DNA of 64,000 bases from Tenrec ecaudatus (taxonomy: Eukaryota; Chordata; Mammalia; Afrosoricida; Tenrecidae): the NCBI RefSeq assembly GCF_050624435.1, contig NC_134535.1:129322731-129386730 (forward strand), written 5' to 3'. This document shows, piece by piece, positions 1 through 10,619 of this stretch. The translations under genes and the position numbers were made by a program. The notes under the pieces are model-generated. The model saw nothing but the letters and a program-made list of their open reading frames with translations, did not search any database and was not told the origin of the DNA. Position 1 is the stretch's first letter; each line of letters begins with the position of its first letter.

Positions 1-612
1 CAAACCAACAAAACCTTATGGTTGAGAACTAGGGAGATCAGAGCGCAGACCCAAAGCCCATCTGTTGACAGTGGAACATCCCCCACAGAGCGGTCACAGG
101 GAGGGATGAGTCAACCAGGGCGCAGTAAAGCACCGATGAAACACACAATATTCCTCTGGTTCCTTGAGGCTTCCTCACCCCACCACCATGACCCCAGTTT
201 TGCCTCTCACTTTGGACGAGACTGGAGCATGTGTATGGGTGTAGATAAGTGATAAGAGCCCCTGACATACACAACCCAGGAGCAGGAATGGGAAGAGAGA
301 TACCAGATAGGAAGGGAGAAGGGGTGGGGGAAGGAAGGGGAACCGATTGATCGACACACAACCACACACACCCCTATAGGGGGAAGAACAACAGAAACCA
401 TGGGGGAAGGGAGACAGCAGTCGGTGTGAGAGATGAATAATTTACATCTATCAAGGGGTCACGAGGGTGGGGGGGAGGGGGGCGAAAGAGGAGGTGATAC
501 CAAGGGCTCAATATAACTGTCTAAAAACAATGATGGCAGCATATGTACAAATATGCCTGATACAATTGATGTATGGAATGTAATAAACATTGTAAGAGCC
601 CTAAATGAAATG
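1..612 (+). repeat. L1 3' end fragment
   Basis: This block shares the 'acaatggaacatccc..cacagagnggtcac' segment, the G-rich tract (462-482) and the ending 'gtaagagccc..aaatgaaatgat' with at least six other places in the window. The pattern is that of an L1 3' untranslated region ending in a short A-rich tail. Confidence 0.7.
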
Positions 613-639
613 ATCAATAATAATAATTTTAAAAACTAC

Positions 640-1790
640 ATCTAGATATTTAGGGAGTATGAATCCCAGGAGTTTGGGCTGGATTCAGAAGACGACATGG
701 AACAAGGGATATCATCACTGATGTCAGGTATCTGGACGAAGTAGAGAATGCCAAAAAGATGTTTCTTTGTGTTTCACTGACTGTGCAGAGACGTTCGACT
801 GTGTGGACCATACTACACTGTGGATGACCTTGAGAAGAATGGGAATCCAGAACACTTCACTGTGCTCATTCAGAACGCGAACGGGGATCAAGCAGTTGTT
901 CAAACAGACCAGGGGAATACTGCATGCTTTAAAACCAGGAAAGATGTGCACCAGGGTGGGTGGTATCCTTTCACCACACTTGTTCAAGCTGTATACAATC
1001 ACCAGAGAAGCTGAGTTCTATGAAGGATGGGAGGAGGGTTTACTAGCAAATGCGGTATGCAGATGACACAACCTTGCTTGTTGAAAGTGAGGAGGACATG
1101 AAGTACTTGCTGGTGAAGATCAAAGATGGTAGTCTTCAGGATGGATTACAACTCAATGGAAAGAAGACCAAAATCCTCACAACGGGACCAACAGGTAATA
1201 CCGTGATAAATGAAGAAAAGGTTGAAGTTGTCAAGGATTTTGTCTTCCTTGAATCCACAATCAATGTTCACGGAGGAGAACTGAAGAGATCAAAAGATGC
1301 GTTGTGTTGGGTAAAACTGCTGAACAAGACCTATTCAGCGTACTGAAGAGCAAGGATGTTACCTTGAGGATTAAGGTGTGCCTGACCCAATATGGTGTTC
1401 TTCACGGCATCATGTGCCTGTGAAAGTCGGACAATGAATAACGAAGACTAGAGGAATCCAGGCATTTGAACTGTGGTGTTGGAGATTACTGAAAGTACCA
1501 TGGAATGCTAAAAGGCAAAACCAATTTCTATTGGAAGAAACAAGGCCAGAGTGCTCCTTAGAAGCAAGGACTCTCCTATGCTTTGGACACAGTATCAGCC
1601 TGGTAAAGTGGAGGGGCGGTGTAAAAGAGAAATGCCCTCAACAAGATGAACCGACACAGTAGCTGCTTCAAGGGGCTCAAGCACAGGAACAATTGCCAGG
1701 ATGATGCAGGACCAGGCAGCGTTTCCTTGTGCATAGGTCGCTGTAGGTCGGAGCCGAATTGATGGCACCTAACACCACCACCAATCTGAG
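640..1790 (+). mobile_element. Decayed RTE-clade LINE (BovB-like reverse transcriptase)
   Basis: Two broken frames carry reverse-transcriptase signatures. Near 767-830 CFTDCAETFDCVDH matches the F-D-x-V-D-H block. Near 1050 RYADDTTLLVESEEDMK holds the YADD catalytic motif. Further pieces include LQLNGKKTKILTTGP. This is the RTE/BovB arrangement. The 3' end near 1735-1785 (gtcggagccgaattgatggcacctaac) resembles the end of the AfroSINEs, consistent with this LINE class mobilising them. Stops and frameshifts show that it is dead. Confidence 0.85.
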
Positions 1791-1792
1791 GA

Positions 1793-1940
1793 GCCCCAGT
1801 GGGGTAACGGGTACGTGTTTGGAAGACAAAGAAGAGGCTTTCTGCTCCCATAAAGCGCTCCGCTCTTGGAACGCACAGGGGCAGGTCTGCCCTGTGCTAT
1901 AGGGTCACCGAGGCTGACTGACTCGACGGCGGCAGTGAGG
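1793..1940 (+). repeat. AfroSINE
   Basis: It begins 'ggagccccagtgg' and ends 'ctgactcgacggcggcagtg'. It directly follows the RTE 3' end and the internal tRNA-like part is shortened. Confidence 0.8.
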
Positions 1941-2668
1941 TTTCGGTATATAGCTCAGGCGGGGAGAGAGCGAAACGCGGGAGGAGCCATCCATCATCCA
2001 TCATGAGGCTCGAAGCATGAGGTCAAGGCACAACGCCAGACAAAGCATTTTGAAAAGGTTTGAAAGGCATGGGTGGGGAGGGGGTATTAGGCCACTCCAA
2101 CCCTGACGGGAATTTCAGGATGTGCGCCTTTCGGACACGAATGTAAAGACTAAAGGGTGTAGTATGAGTTGTTGGGTCAGCGGGACCCAGGCTATGTAAA
2201 CCCTGAAAGAAATGGGGACTGGACTGATGGTGTATACCATGTCCTTCTCGCCATTCAACAGAGCTATTCTTCTGCTCTGTGCCTAGATCCCTGTTAGACT
2301 GGTAAAACTCTGGGGGGGGGGGCGGGAATTATATTTACAAGACAGGCAGGATAGGCAATCCCACGGTTCCTGGCGGGGATGGGAGGAAAGGAGGCGGGGG
2401 AGGTGAGTAGTGAGGCAGTAAGGATGGGTACAGGGGAAGAGTAAATGTTCTAAATTGATGGTGAGGAGGGTGGCGCTTTTCTGGTTGTGTTTGATCAAGT
2501 GTATTGTATCGGAGAGGAATTAATGAAAGGAGAACCATGGTTAAGCATGATAGTGGGGCAGGAGGAAGAAAAAGGGGAAAGGAAAAAAAATATGTGTATA
2601 TATGTAAATATATGTGTATTTGTTTCTATATGTATACATAGGCAAATACAAGGAAGCAGTTGGCTTTG
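1941..2668. other. NDUFA9 intron 1, no gene seen
   Basis: Purine-rich DNA with a short G run near 2311. Parts of 2330-2600 resemble scrambled L1 3' end sequence. No exon or RNA gene is recognisable. Confidence 0.5.
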
Positions 2669-3080
2669 GGCCTCTACTTAAATCTTACCACAGTATAAGA
2701 ACAGATTGTTCTAATAATGTGGCATTGCATGATACTCACTTTCCGTACATGATCACTGAAGTCAAATGGGTGCATAAGCAAATGTGGTGAAGAAAGTTGA
2801 TGGTGTCTGACTTTTAAAAGAAGTGGGTGAAGGGAGACGCTGGACAGTGTAAGATATGACAAAATAATAATTTATAAATTATCAAGGGTTCATGAGGAAG
2901 GGGGGAATGGGGAGGGAGGGGGAAAATGAGGAGCTGATATCAAGGGCTCAGCAGAAAGCAAATGTTTTGAGAATGATGATGGCCACAAATGAACAAATGT
3001 GCTTGACACAATGGATGGATGGATGGATTATGATAAGAGTTGTAAGAGCCCCCAATAAAATGTTTTTTAAAAAAGAGAGA
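2669..3080 (+). repeat. L1 3' end fragment
   Basis: It carries the shared 'ttctaataatgtggcattgc' segment, the G-rich tract near 2890-2930, a (GGAT)n patch at 3013-3029 and the 'agagcccccaataaaatg' end. Confidence 0.75.
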
Positions 3081-3832
3081 TAGCATCTCGGGTCTTAAAG
3101 GCTTATAGTTAAACAAGAAGCCATCTAGCAGGGAAGCAACAAAGCCCACATGGAAGCAGCACACCTGCCTGTGTGATCATGACATCAGAAATTCAAAAAC
3201 AAGCAACCAAATTGATGGGAAAGGGAATGGGTGTAGTGGAAATCCAAAACCCCCCTGTAAGATAAACCTGGACCCTCTCAGAAGAGTCACACGGAAGGGA
3301 TGATAAATCCAGGGTGCAGTATAGCACTGATGAAGCACATAACCATCTTCCAGTTCTTCAATATTTCTTCCCCTCACTATTATGGCTTTATTGGTTTGAC
3401 CTCATCAATCATCTTAGATTTGCATTGTTCATTTGTATATTTAAGATCATTTGGATAAACAGTAAGGGTCGGGATGGTTCCCTGAAGGTATGGGATGAAA
3501 GTGGGGGTGGGAAGGGGTGGGAGATAGGGAGCTGATAGCACTGGTGACTGTATGACCCCACTCAATGGGATCAAACGACAGAATTGTATGTGAATGGATA
3601 TATCAGATTGTGTAAGATATGGAAAAAACTATTATAGGGGAAAAAATAATAAAGGTTCCTGGTGGGTAGGGTGGGGCAGGTAGGGGATAAAGGGGAGGAT
3701 ATCAAAGACTTCAAGAAGAAAGAAAAAGCTTTGAAACTGTTGTTGCAATTGTGTAATATACTTGATGTGACTGAACTACGGAATATTATGACATCTGTAA
3801 GAGCTCCCAATAAAATGATTAGATAAAAATGT
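3081..3832 (+). repeat. Further L1 3' end fragments
   Basis: It starts with the 'gggtcttaaaggctt..aaacaag' block also seen at about 22790 and 24000. It passes a G-rich tract near 3500 and 3660, and ends 'gagctcccaataaaatgatt'. More than one L1 piece is joined here. Confidence 0.65.
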
Positions 3833-4744
3833 TTTAAGAGACAGATGCCCAGGTGTGTCAGCATGCACAACACGACATTAGTGTGACTAGACATGGCCAG
3901 CTCGGGGAGGTGCACATCATTTACTTGGAGCAGACTCCCAACTGCGGAATAAGAAAATATAACGTTGACGGTGGAGGTTGGAGGCCCAGGTCTGTTAGTA
4001 AAGAACATTACAAAAAGCTTTTCTGGTTTTCAAATTGGCTACAGCCAGTGACTAGTCAAACCTTCAGCTACTTCTTTTCCATCGACTTGGTTACATGGCC
4101 TCAGAAGAAGCCCGTAAGGTAATAGAGGGCTACAGCACCCGCACGTCTTCTCTTCCCTAAGGTCTGTGTACAAAGAGGCCCTCTGGGCCGGACTGCCTCC
4201 AGGGTGTGGAAACCCTACTTCCTGCACTGAGCCGGTTCTGAAGAGAGCCACTGACAGAAAGCGCTGCTGTGGGGCCGCGCACCTCCCCAGCAGCTTTTAT
4301 CCCTAAATTTTTCCTCCATGCTTAAATGTAGCAATTAGACTCCCACTAGGTATATCTCTTCTTGAAGCTAAAATCCCTAGCTCCAACTATTCCTTGTATG
4401 GCAGAAATGTGGATGCACTACCTACATTTCTCAAGTCCCTTCTAACTTCTTAGAGCAGAGTATTAAGAGGGTCCCTAGCTTCTATGTAGTAAGCAGAAAA
4501 CAACTCAGTGTGGGACTTAGGTTTGATGCTTTACAAATATGGAAAAAGATACAAATAGACATTGCTTTGGGAAAACGGGGCATTGGTTTTCTTGGGCTGT
4601 CCCTCCAGTGGTGCTCCGCTGGCAGTGGAGAAGGTGCCTACCTCACCAAGCAATGACTGGAATCAGAGTCCAAGCAAGAATCACAGACCAGACACATTCT
4701 ACAAGCAAAGCTTAAAGCACTCTTAGCAGGTGGCAAACCTCATA
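3833..4744. other. NDUFA9 intron 1, no gene seen
   Basis: Mostly unique-looking sequence without long frames that resemble known proteins. I see nothing functional in it. Confidence 0.4.
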
Positions 4745-4928
4745 AATAAACCAAACTCATTGCCAAGTCAGTTCCGACTCACAGCGTTGGACAGCTACTG
4801 CAAAGTCAGGAGTTCGAAACCACCAGCTGCTCCAAGGGAGACTTTCCACTCCTGCAAAGAGTTATGGTCTTGGAAACCCACAGGGGCAGGCAGTTCTTCC
4901 CTGACCTACAGGGTCACTATGAGGTAAA
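4745..4928. repeat. Two AfroSINE pieces in opposite orientation
   Basis: Bases 4748-4790 are the reverse 3' end (accaaactcattgccaagtc). From 4791 the sequence switches to a forward SINE body (agttcgaaaccaccagctgc) ending near 'agggtcactatgag'. The switch suggests an inversion or a nested insertion. Confidence 0.65.
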
Positions 4929-5235
4929 CCTGAGTATTGTCTTAGTGCATTCTATCTGTGTCTCTACTTTACAAACGAGGAGACTGAGTCTCGAAAGCCA
5001 CTGGTCCAAAGTCACACAGCTAAGTGACAAAACCAGCTAACGCCAGCTTGCCCTCCTCATCATGTGGCAATACTGCCCCTCACTGGCATGTTTGACTAAC
5101 GACACATAAATGCCGAGACGGAAACTCTTTACAGGAGTAGCTGTCCTGGCATAACCAAAGCGCCTGAAGTAAGACTGGCTAACAGGAAAAATGATGTGTA
5201 CCGATGAGTACTTTATCCTAGTGGCCCTGGTCAAG

Positions 5236-5425
5236 TTTTTTTAAAAAAAAAAACATTTTATTAGGGACTCATACAACTCTTATCACAATCCATATATACA
5301 TCAATTGTGTAAAGCACATCTGTACATTCTTTGCCCTCATCATTTTCAAAGCATTTGCTCTCCACTTAAGCCGTTTGCATCAAGTCCTCTTTTTTCCCCT
5401 CCCTCCCCGCTCCCAGCTACTGGGG
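5236..5425 (-). repeat. L1 3' end fragment, reverse
   Basis: It reads 'aacattttattagggactcatacaactcttatcacaatcc', the reverse of the common L1 tail, and runs to a C-rich tract near 5395-5412. Confidence 0.75.
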
Positions 5426-5537
5426 ACTTAAATTTGTTTTTAAAACAGATTGGTATAATACCTGTCCATAACAGATTGCTGGCCATGGTAAAATATAGAA
5501 AACAATGGAAAAGAAACAAAATGTGCCAAAAGGGACC

Positions 5538-5905
5538 CCGGAGCCCTGATAGCATGGGTGGTTACACAATGAACTGCTGATCTCAAGGTCAGCTGTTCAA
5601 ACCCACCAATCACTCCAAAGGAAAAACTCAGAGGCTCTCTGCTTTCAAGAAGACTGACAGCTTCAGAAAAAACACAGGGCAGTTCAACTCTGTCCTAGAG
5701 TGGCTCTGAGTGGAATCGACTCGGTGGCAGTGGGCTTGGTTTGGGTAAAAAAAGACATCGATAGTCTGGTGTTGCAATGGGTTGAGCACTAGATGGCTAC
5801 CACAAGATCAGAGGTTCAAACTGACCAGCCCCCCATGGGAAAAAGAGAAGGCTTTCTGCTTTCCTAAAGCTGGGAAGTCTCGGAACCCTACAGATCAGCA
5901 TCTCT
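5538..5905 (+). repeat. Two AfroSINEs in tandem
   Basis: The first copy (5538-5748) is nearly full length and ends 'gaatcgactcggtggcagtg'. The second (about 5760-5905) follows at once and breaks off after 'tctcggaaccctacag'. Confidence 0.8.
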
Positions 5906-6658
5906 AGAATCCGGTGGAAGACAGTGGTTTGGGGTTTGGGTTTAAGGGGACACAGAGTGAGTACCGTGTTAGACATAGCAGTGCAGCATGTGCTGTTGGA
6001 AGCAGCTGGGGAAATTGGCCCCAGGGGCACAGAACAAGGACATCAGTGCTGGGAGGGGCCATAGAACGAGCAGGAGGAGCTGGCCCACTGGAGCAGGTGA
6101 AAAGGAAGCGCGTACCAGCGTAGGAAGTCACCTGTTCCACTTTATGGTGGGAAAAAGCTCCTGTCCTCATTGATTCCTTTCATGGCTCTGTAAATCCAAG
6201 AATGGGATAGAAACACGCATTGACGTTTTAGGAGTCGAGACCAGCAATGTTAACTAATGAAGACGGAGAACAGGGAAACCTTTCCTCGAAGAATGTAGTG
6301 CAGAAGATATACTGGAAATCTGTGTTCGGGATTTAAAATAAGGCCTAGGAGTCACGCTGGGTTCTTCCCACGCCCGTGCTGTGGTACCGGCAAGAACTAA
6401 GTGGCAAGCTGTGTTTAATCGGGGTTTCTGCTTTTTGTGAAAAAGGGAGAAGGGCTGGGAGTCCAGAACATACGAAAGGGAATGAATGCTCAGTGTGATG
6501 AATGAAAAGGAAAGACAAGACACGGAGAAGTGGCAGGGATAAGACAGCACAGTCGATGAACTGAATGGATGGATGGGGTAGACTCAATACAAGAGGACTG
6601 TTATGGGGATTAGAGTGTGTGTGCACATTATCTGGGACGCATTCGGCACTCCCTGATG
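5906..6658. other. NDUFA9 intron 1, no gene seen
   Basis: Unique-looking sequence. Open frames of up to 125 codons on the minus strand show no recognisable family or splice context. Confidence 0.4.
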
Positions 6659-6870
6659 AATAAAACCAAACCCAACCTACTGCCATCAGGTCGACCCTGA
6701 TGTATATCGATCTACAGGACAAAGCAGAACCTCCCCATAGGGCTTCTGAGGCTACAAATTCCTGCAGGGGAAGACAGCCTCCCCTTTTTCCCTTGGAGCA
6801 CCTGGGAGGTTTGAACTGCTAGCCTTGTAGTCAACAACCCACCAAGTCGTATGGGCTTCCCATGGGCTCC
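6659..6870 (-). repeat. AfroSINE
   Basis: The reverse copy starts 'aaaccaaacccaacctactgcc' and contains 'ggtttgaactgctagccttg', the reverse of the tRNA-like B-box region. Confidence 0.8.
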
Positions 6871-7095
6871 CAACTAATAGCTACCATTAGTTCAGAATTC
6901 CTCAACAAGTTAGCATGAACCTCGCGTGGTTTTTTTTTGTTTTCAACAATTAAGGGTCAAACACTAGTCTAGAAACGGTGACTATCACAGTAAAAAAAAG
7001 ACAAAGTTCTTGGCCTCACAGAATTTGTTTAGGGTTCTTTGAGAATGAGAATGAATAATCTATGGGAAAGCAACTGCCACGGTGTCTTGCAATTG

Positions 7096-7285
7096 GTACC
7101 AAACCAAACACACTGCCACTGAATAACAGGACACAGCAGAAGTGCCCCATGTGGTTTAAAAAGCTGTATCTTTGCAAGAACCAGATCCCCAGGTCTTTTC
7201 TCCAATGGAATGGCTGGTAGATTCAAACCACGAATCTCTGAGTTAGCAGTGGAATGCTTAACCACTAGGCAAACAGGAATCGCTC
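7096..7285 (-). repeat. AfroSINE
   Basis: The reverse copy runs from 'accaaaccaaacacactgcc' to 'gaatgcttaaccactaggc'. It is strongly diverged. Confidence 0.75.
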
Positions 7286-7371
7286 TTGCAAATAGTAGGT
7301 ACCCAATAAATAATGTTATCACCCACTTTAATTCTAGGCTCTCCAGCTTCCTTCATTTTTCCTGAATACCA

Positions 7372-7535
7372 TTAAGCCAAACCCACCGCCAAGTCAATTC
7401 GGAGTCCTATCATATCAGTTTCTGAGGCTGTAACTCTTTAAAACAGGAGCAAAAAGTCTCATCTTTCTCTCTCGGAGTAGCTGGTGGGTTGGCACCTCAG
7501 AGCTGTGGCTAGCAGTCCAACGCTGACCTGACAGC
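7372..7535 (-). repeat. AfroSINE, truncated
   Basis: The reverse copy begins 'aagccaaacccaccgccaag' and loses the 5' portion after 'gtggctagcagtcc'. Confidence 0.75.
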
Positions 7536-7675
7536 TCCCCCAGGACGCGTATGGATGGCATTCGGGAGAGATAGGCCTTCAAGACCTCTTTCATCACTAC
7601 ATTCCTCTGCTCAAAGCCTACTGCTTTCATACCTACACCAATGGTTTCCCAACATGTTTCTTGCACATTGCCCTA

Positions 7676-7900
7676 TTTTTTTCTTTTTATTGTGAATTGG
7701 ATGAAAGTTTACAGATCAGTTTCCCATTCAACGATACATTTTGCTTCATCTCATGGCTGCCAACTCCACAAGTGTCCCTTCCCCTCTGTGTGTCCTGACC
7801 TAGTCCTCCTCTTGTCCTAACCCTCCTGGATGCTGTCGTTGGTTAGTCTCAGGAGTGAATAGCTCTCTAGGGTTACTGCGCCCTCTATAGACTGGTCTGT
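7676..7900 (-). repeat. L1 3' end of a second subfamily, reverse
   Basis: The sequence 'tttttattgtgaattggatg' followed by 'gaaagtttacagatcag' resembles the reverse of another afrotherian L1 tail, different from the G-rich type elsewhere in the window. Confidence 0.5.
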
Positions 7901-8035
7901 TGTTTAGCTGAAAACAGAACCATGGGGGTGAGTTCATTTCTAGCCCTGCCTTAGTTCTGTCTTTAACTATCTGCTGTTTAATTACATACATGTTCTATCT
8001 TCTATATCAATGTATTATAAAAGCCAAAACAGTTG

Positions 8036-8178
8036 TTCCCGAGTCCATTCCAATTCATGGAGTTCCCATGAGTAGAACCGTGTAATGATTGCTGGGAGAT
8101 CTCCAGGCCTTTCTTCCGAGGGGCACCTCTGGGTACACTAGAACCACCATGCTTTTGGTTAGCAGTGTCCACTGTGAG
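8036..8178 (-). repeat. AfroSINE-related SINE variant
   Basis: It contains 'caggcctttcttccgagggg' and 'cttttggttagcagtgtcc'. This is a variant form with a different middle from the other copies. Confidence 0.55.
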
Positions 8179-8640
8179 TAGCCAGATCATACAGAGTTAG
8201 CATTCCTTCCAGATCACAGCTATCCTAAGACATCAGGAGGAGTGCCATTCTTTAGCCAGCCTTCCCTCACTGCTTTAGAACACACCAACTTGTCCCTTGT
8301 CGTAATTCCTATGGCATTTAATAATGTCTCTACATTTAACGACATACAACTATTGTATATAGCATTTTGATTATGTTACACACTACTCCTGCCTCTCTAC
8401 TGTTTATTCCAAAGCTCACAGAACAGAGACAATCAGGTAGAGTGGTGAAGAGCTCTCGCTTCAGACTGACCATGAGAATTCACTATAGGACTTTAAAATC
8501 ATTTAAGTGAAAGGAACCAAATAAAAATAAGAATAAAACTCAATTTTTGCAATGGGTCCCTATTTATATATTTTAAAGATTGCCTTGGGCGTGTTGTAGA
8601 TTGAGTTGTGCTGTAAATCGGAAGCCTTCTGTCTGTGACT

Positions 8641-8840
8641 AAGGAGCCCTGGTGGCACTGTGGGTTAGGCATTGGGCTGCTAACCAAAAAGATCAACAGT
8701 TTGAATGCACCAGCAGCTCCTAAGGAGGAAGATGAGACTGTCGGCTCCTGTAAAGAGAATAGTGGTCTTGGAAACCATGCACAGGGTCACTATGAGTTAA
8801 AATAGAATCCACGGCACTGGGTTTGGTTTGGGTCTTGAAT
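8641..8840 (+). repeat. AfroSINE
   Basis: A well-preserved forward copy, starting 'ggagccctggtggcactgtg' and ending 'ccacggcactgggtttggtt'. Confidence 0.85.
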
Positions 8841-10339
8841 CTGCAGCTACGGCCTCACTTGGGATGGGCTATCTTTGTGAAGTTAATGAGATAGGTAGAG
8901 TGTAGGGTGTATCTTAAGTTAAACTCTTGAGTAGGGATGCAAACTCTTCCAGATGGTGCACTCATAGAACCTGTAGGTGCCGCATAGCAACCAAATCTCT
9001 TAAGCATCAGATTTTGAACTGAGTAGGAAAGAGGCTATGAAAGGTCTCCTGCAGTGGACTTGCCCAATGCAAACTTGCCTATTTCCTACCCAGATCAAAA
9101 CCTGAAGTATAAGAGAATGGGCGGCTCTGCTGGGTGTAAGCTGCCCTTGTTTCCTTCAGCCATGACTGAATCGCTGGCCATGACTAAACTGCTTTGAATC
9201 CATTGGAAGCCCAACTGTTGAAATATAAAAGGGATTAAACAAGCCAGCAAAAGAAATTGAGATGGAAGAAGAGATACCAAGTCACCTGAAGATTACCCAG
9301 GAGCAGATGCTCAAGAGAAATGAGCCTTCCTTAGTTGCTGAACATCGTGTAGAGCTGGCACCCTGAAATTCAGACTCCTGCCTCCATACTGTGAGAACAC
9401 CCATTTCTGTTTGTTAAAGCCCCCACGTGTGGTATTTGTGTTATAGCAGCATTAGATAACTAAGACAGGACGATTCTGACATGGAGCCAATCTTGAAAGC
9501 TAGTGACAATCTATCAAGCTTCAAATACACTATAGGAAAACATAACTTCGGTGGTGAACTGGGGTTGCTTGTGGCATTGAGGCAGAAGGCAAAAAGATGA
9601 GGTGTTCACTATAATCCCATCTTTCTAAGCTCTTGGAAAGTGGAAAAGCAATTATGTACTCTCAATGTTAAGAATCAAGAATTTCAGGTGAAATGTGAAA
9701 CTCTACATTGCTGACAAATTCGAAGAGATCCTTCACCCTTTCCTTTCCATGAACGTGCTGCTTCTCACCCCAAATATGCCCTGTCCCTCAGGCCTCAGCG
9801 TTCCCACCAAATACACTCTAGAGCTCACAAGCAAGCGCCTTTAACACGGTGCGTGTTTAAAACCCGTTTCGTTTTATCTGCTCAGAAACTCATTCCCATC
9901 GAGACATGAGGAATCTAAGGTTGAAGCGAATTAAAGGTCTGCACAAGACGGTCAAACCGAATCATGCAGAACCTGTGATGGATAAGTCCTACTCGGGAGT
10001 CAATCCTTCCACTGCCTTGCTGTCCCTTACAGATCCATCCTTCCCTGCCCCTCCCCCCACAAATATTGTCATCCCAAATTCTGACAACTCTACCAAGAAT
10101 CCCTCGATTCTTCCTTCACCTGCTCTCTCTCCTCTTTCCTTCTCCTCTCTCCTTCTCGCTGCTCGCAGTCTATCTGCTCGGACCCTTTCTCAAAAGCCCA
10201 ATTTAAAAGGAGACTGGGGGACGGCCTAGAAAAACCAGCATGCCTAGGGAGTCATGGTGCCTGCTGCAGCCCGACACCACGACGACAAAGCCCTGTCCCC
10301 ATTCCCGAAGGCTGCTCCCGAGCAGCCGTTCCCAATGAC
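8841..10339. other. Probable start of NDUFA9 intron 1, no gene seen
   Basis: Unique-looking DNA. A pyrimidine-rich stretch lies at about 10110-10170. The open frame at 9906-10229 shows no known domain. Confidence 0.4.
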
Positions 10340-10345
10340 ACTTAC

Positions 10346-10394
10346 GTGACATTGGAAGGGCGCGGACAAAGCGGGGATGGACGGCAGCCGCCAT
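10346..10394 (-). CDS. NDUFA9: NDUFA9 first coding exon (partial gene)
   Basis: This exon encodes the first 16 residues plus one base of NDUFA9, an accessory subunit of mitochondrial respiratory complex I on the matrix side. It reads MAAAVHPRFVRALPMS and then splits an arginine codon, which resembles the known mammalian start (Met-Ala-Ala-Ala, then Val-Arg-x-Leu-x-Met-Ser-Arg). The start codon sits in an ATGGCGGC context. A consensus donor GTAAGT (minus strand, 10345-10340) follows directly. The basic, alanine-rich start fits a mitochondrial targeting peptide. The position head-to-head with AKAP3 and inside a CpG island matches the human gene order. I could not find exon 2 to the left, so 1-10345 is probably all intron 1. 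The identification rests on this short peptide plus synteny. Confidence 0.85.
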
Positions 10395-10522
10395 CTTCTC
10401 CCACAATCCCTCACGGGAAGCGCGGCTACGGCGGCTACGCCGGGCCAAAATGGGTTACCGCGCAGGCGCAGGCGCACGCACGCGCGCACGCACACGCGCA
10501 GGCGCAGGCGCAGGCGCGACGC

Positions 10523-10608
10523 GGGAAAAGGCGGACCCGGGCTGAGGTTGGGCGGGAGTTTGAAAGATGAGAGGCTCCCGAGGGTGAAGCTGAGACGGGA
10601 CGTGCACC
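10523..10608 (+). other. AKAP3: Candidate AKAP3 5' untranslated first exon
   Basis: A consensus-like plus-strand donor, ACCGTAAGG, has its GT at 10609-10610 and lies just beyond the NRF1-like repeats, pointing away from NDUFA9. Human AKAP3 begins next to NDUFA9, so this could be its noncoding first exon. The left boundary is a guess based on where the GC repeat ends. No transcript evidence is available. The candidate at about 17.5 kb is an alternative or additional start. Confidence 0.35.
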
Positions 10609-10619
10609 GTAAGGATAAA

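Larger units (their letters stand above)
10346..10610. promoter_or_regulatory. CpG-rich bidirectional NDUFA9/AKAP3 promoter
   Basis: This is the only long CpG-dense stretch in the window. Two identical 13-mers CGCGCAGGCGCAG (10459-10471 and 10495-10507) lie 36 bases apart and resemble the NRF1 consensus. A YY1-like site, AAGATGGCGGC on the minus strand, overlaps the NDUFA9 start codon (about 10386-10396). NRF1 and YY1 are known activators of nuclear genes for mitochondrial proteins. Human NDUFA9 and AKAP3 start within about 50 bases of each other in opposite directions, so a shared promoter is expected here. Confidence 0.75.

Noticed and set aside
8641-8840. tRNA-like head of a SINE as a real tRNA gene
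   Set aside because: A- and B-box-like parts occur in about thirty diverged copies with the same SINE body. No intact cloverleaf is visible.
1-10339. NDUFA9 exon 2 and later exons
   Set aside because: I looked on the minus strand for the conserved GATGFLGR nucleotide-binding motif and the preceding HGKGGRSS-like segment and did not find them. They probably lie further left.
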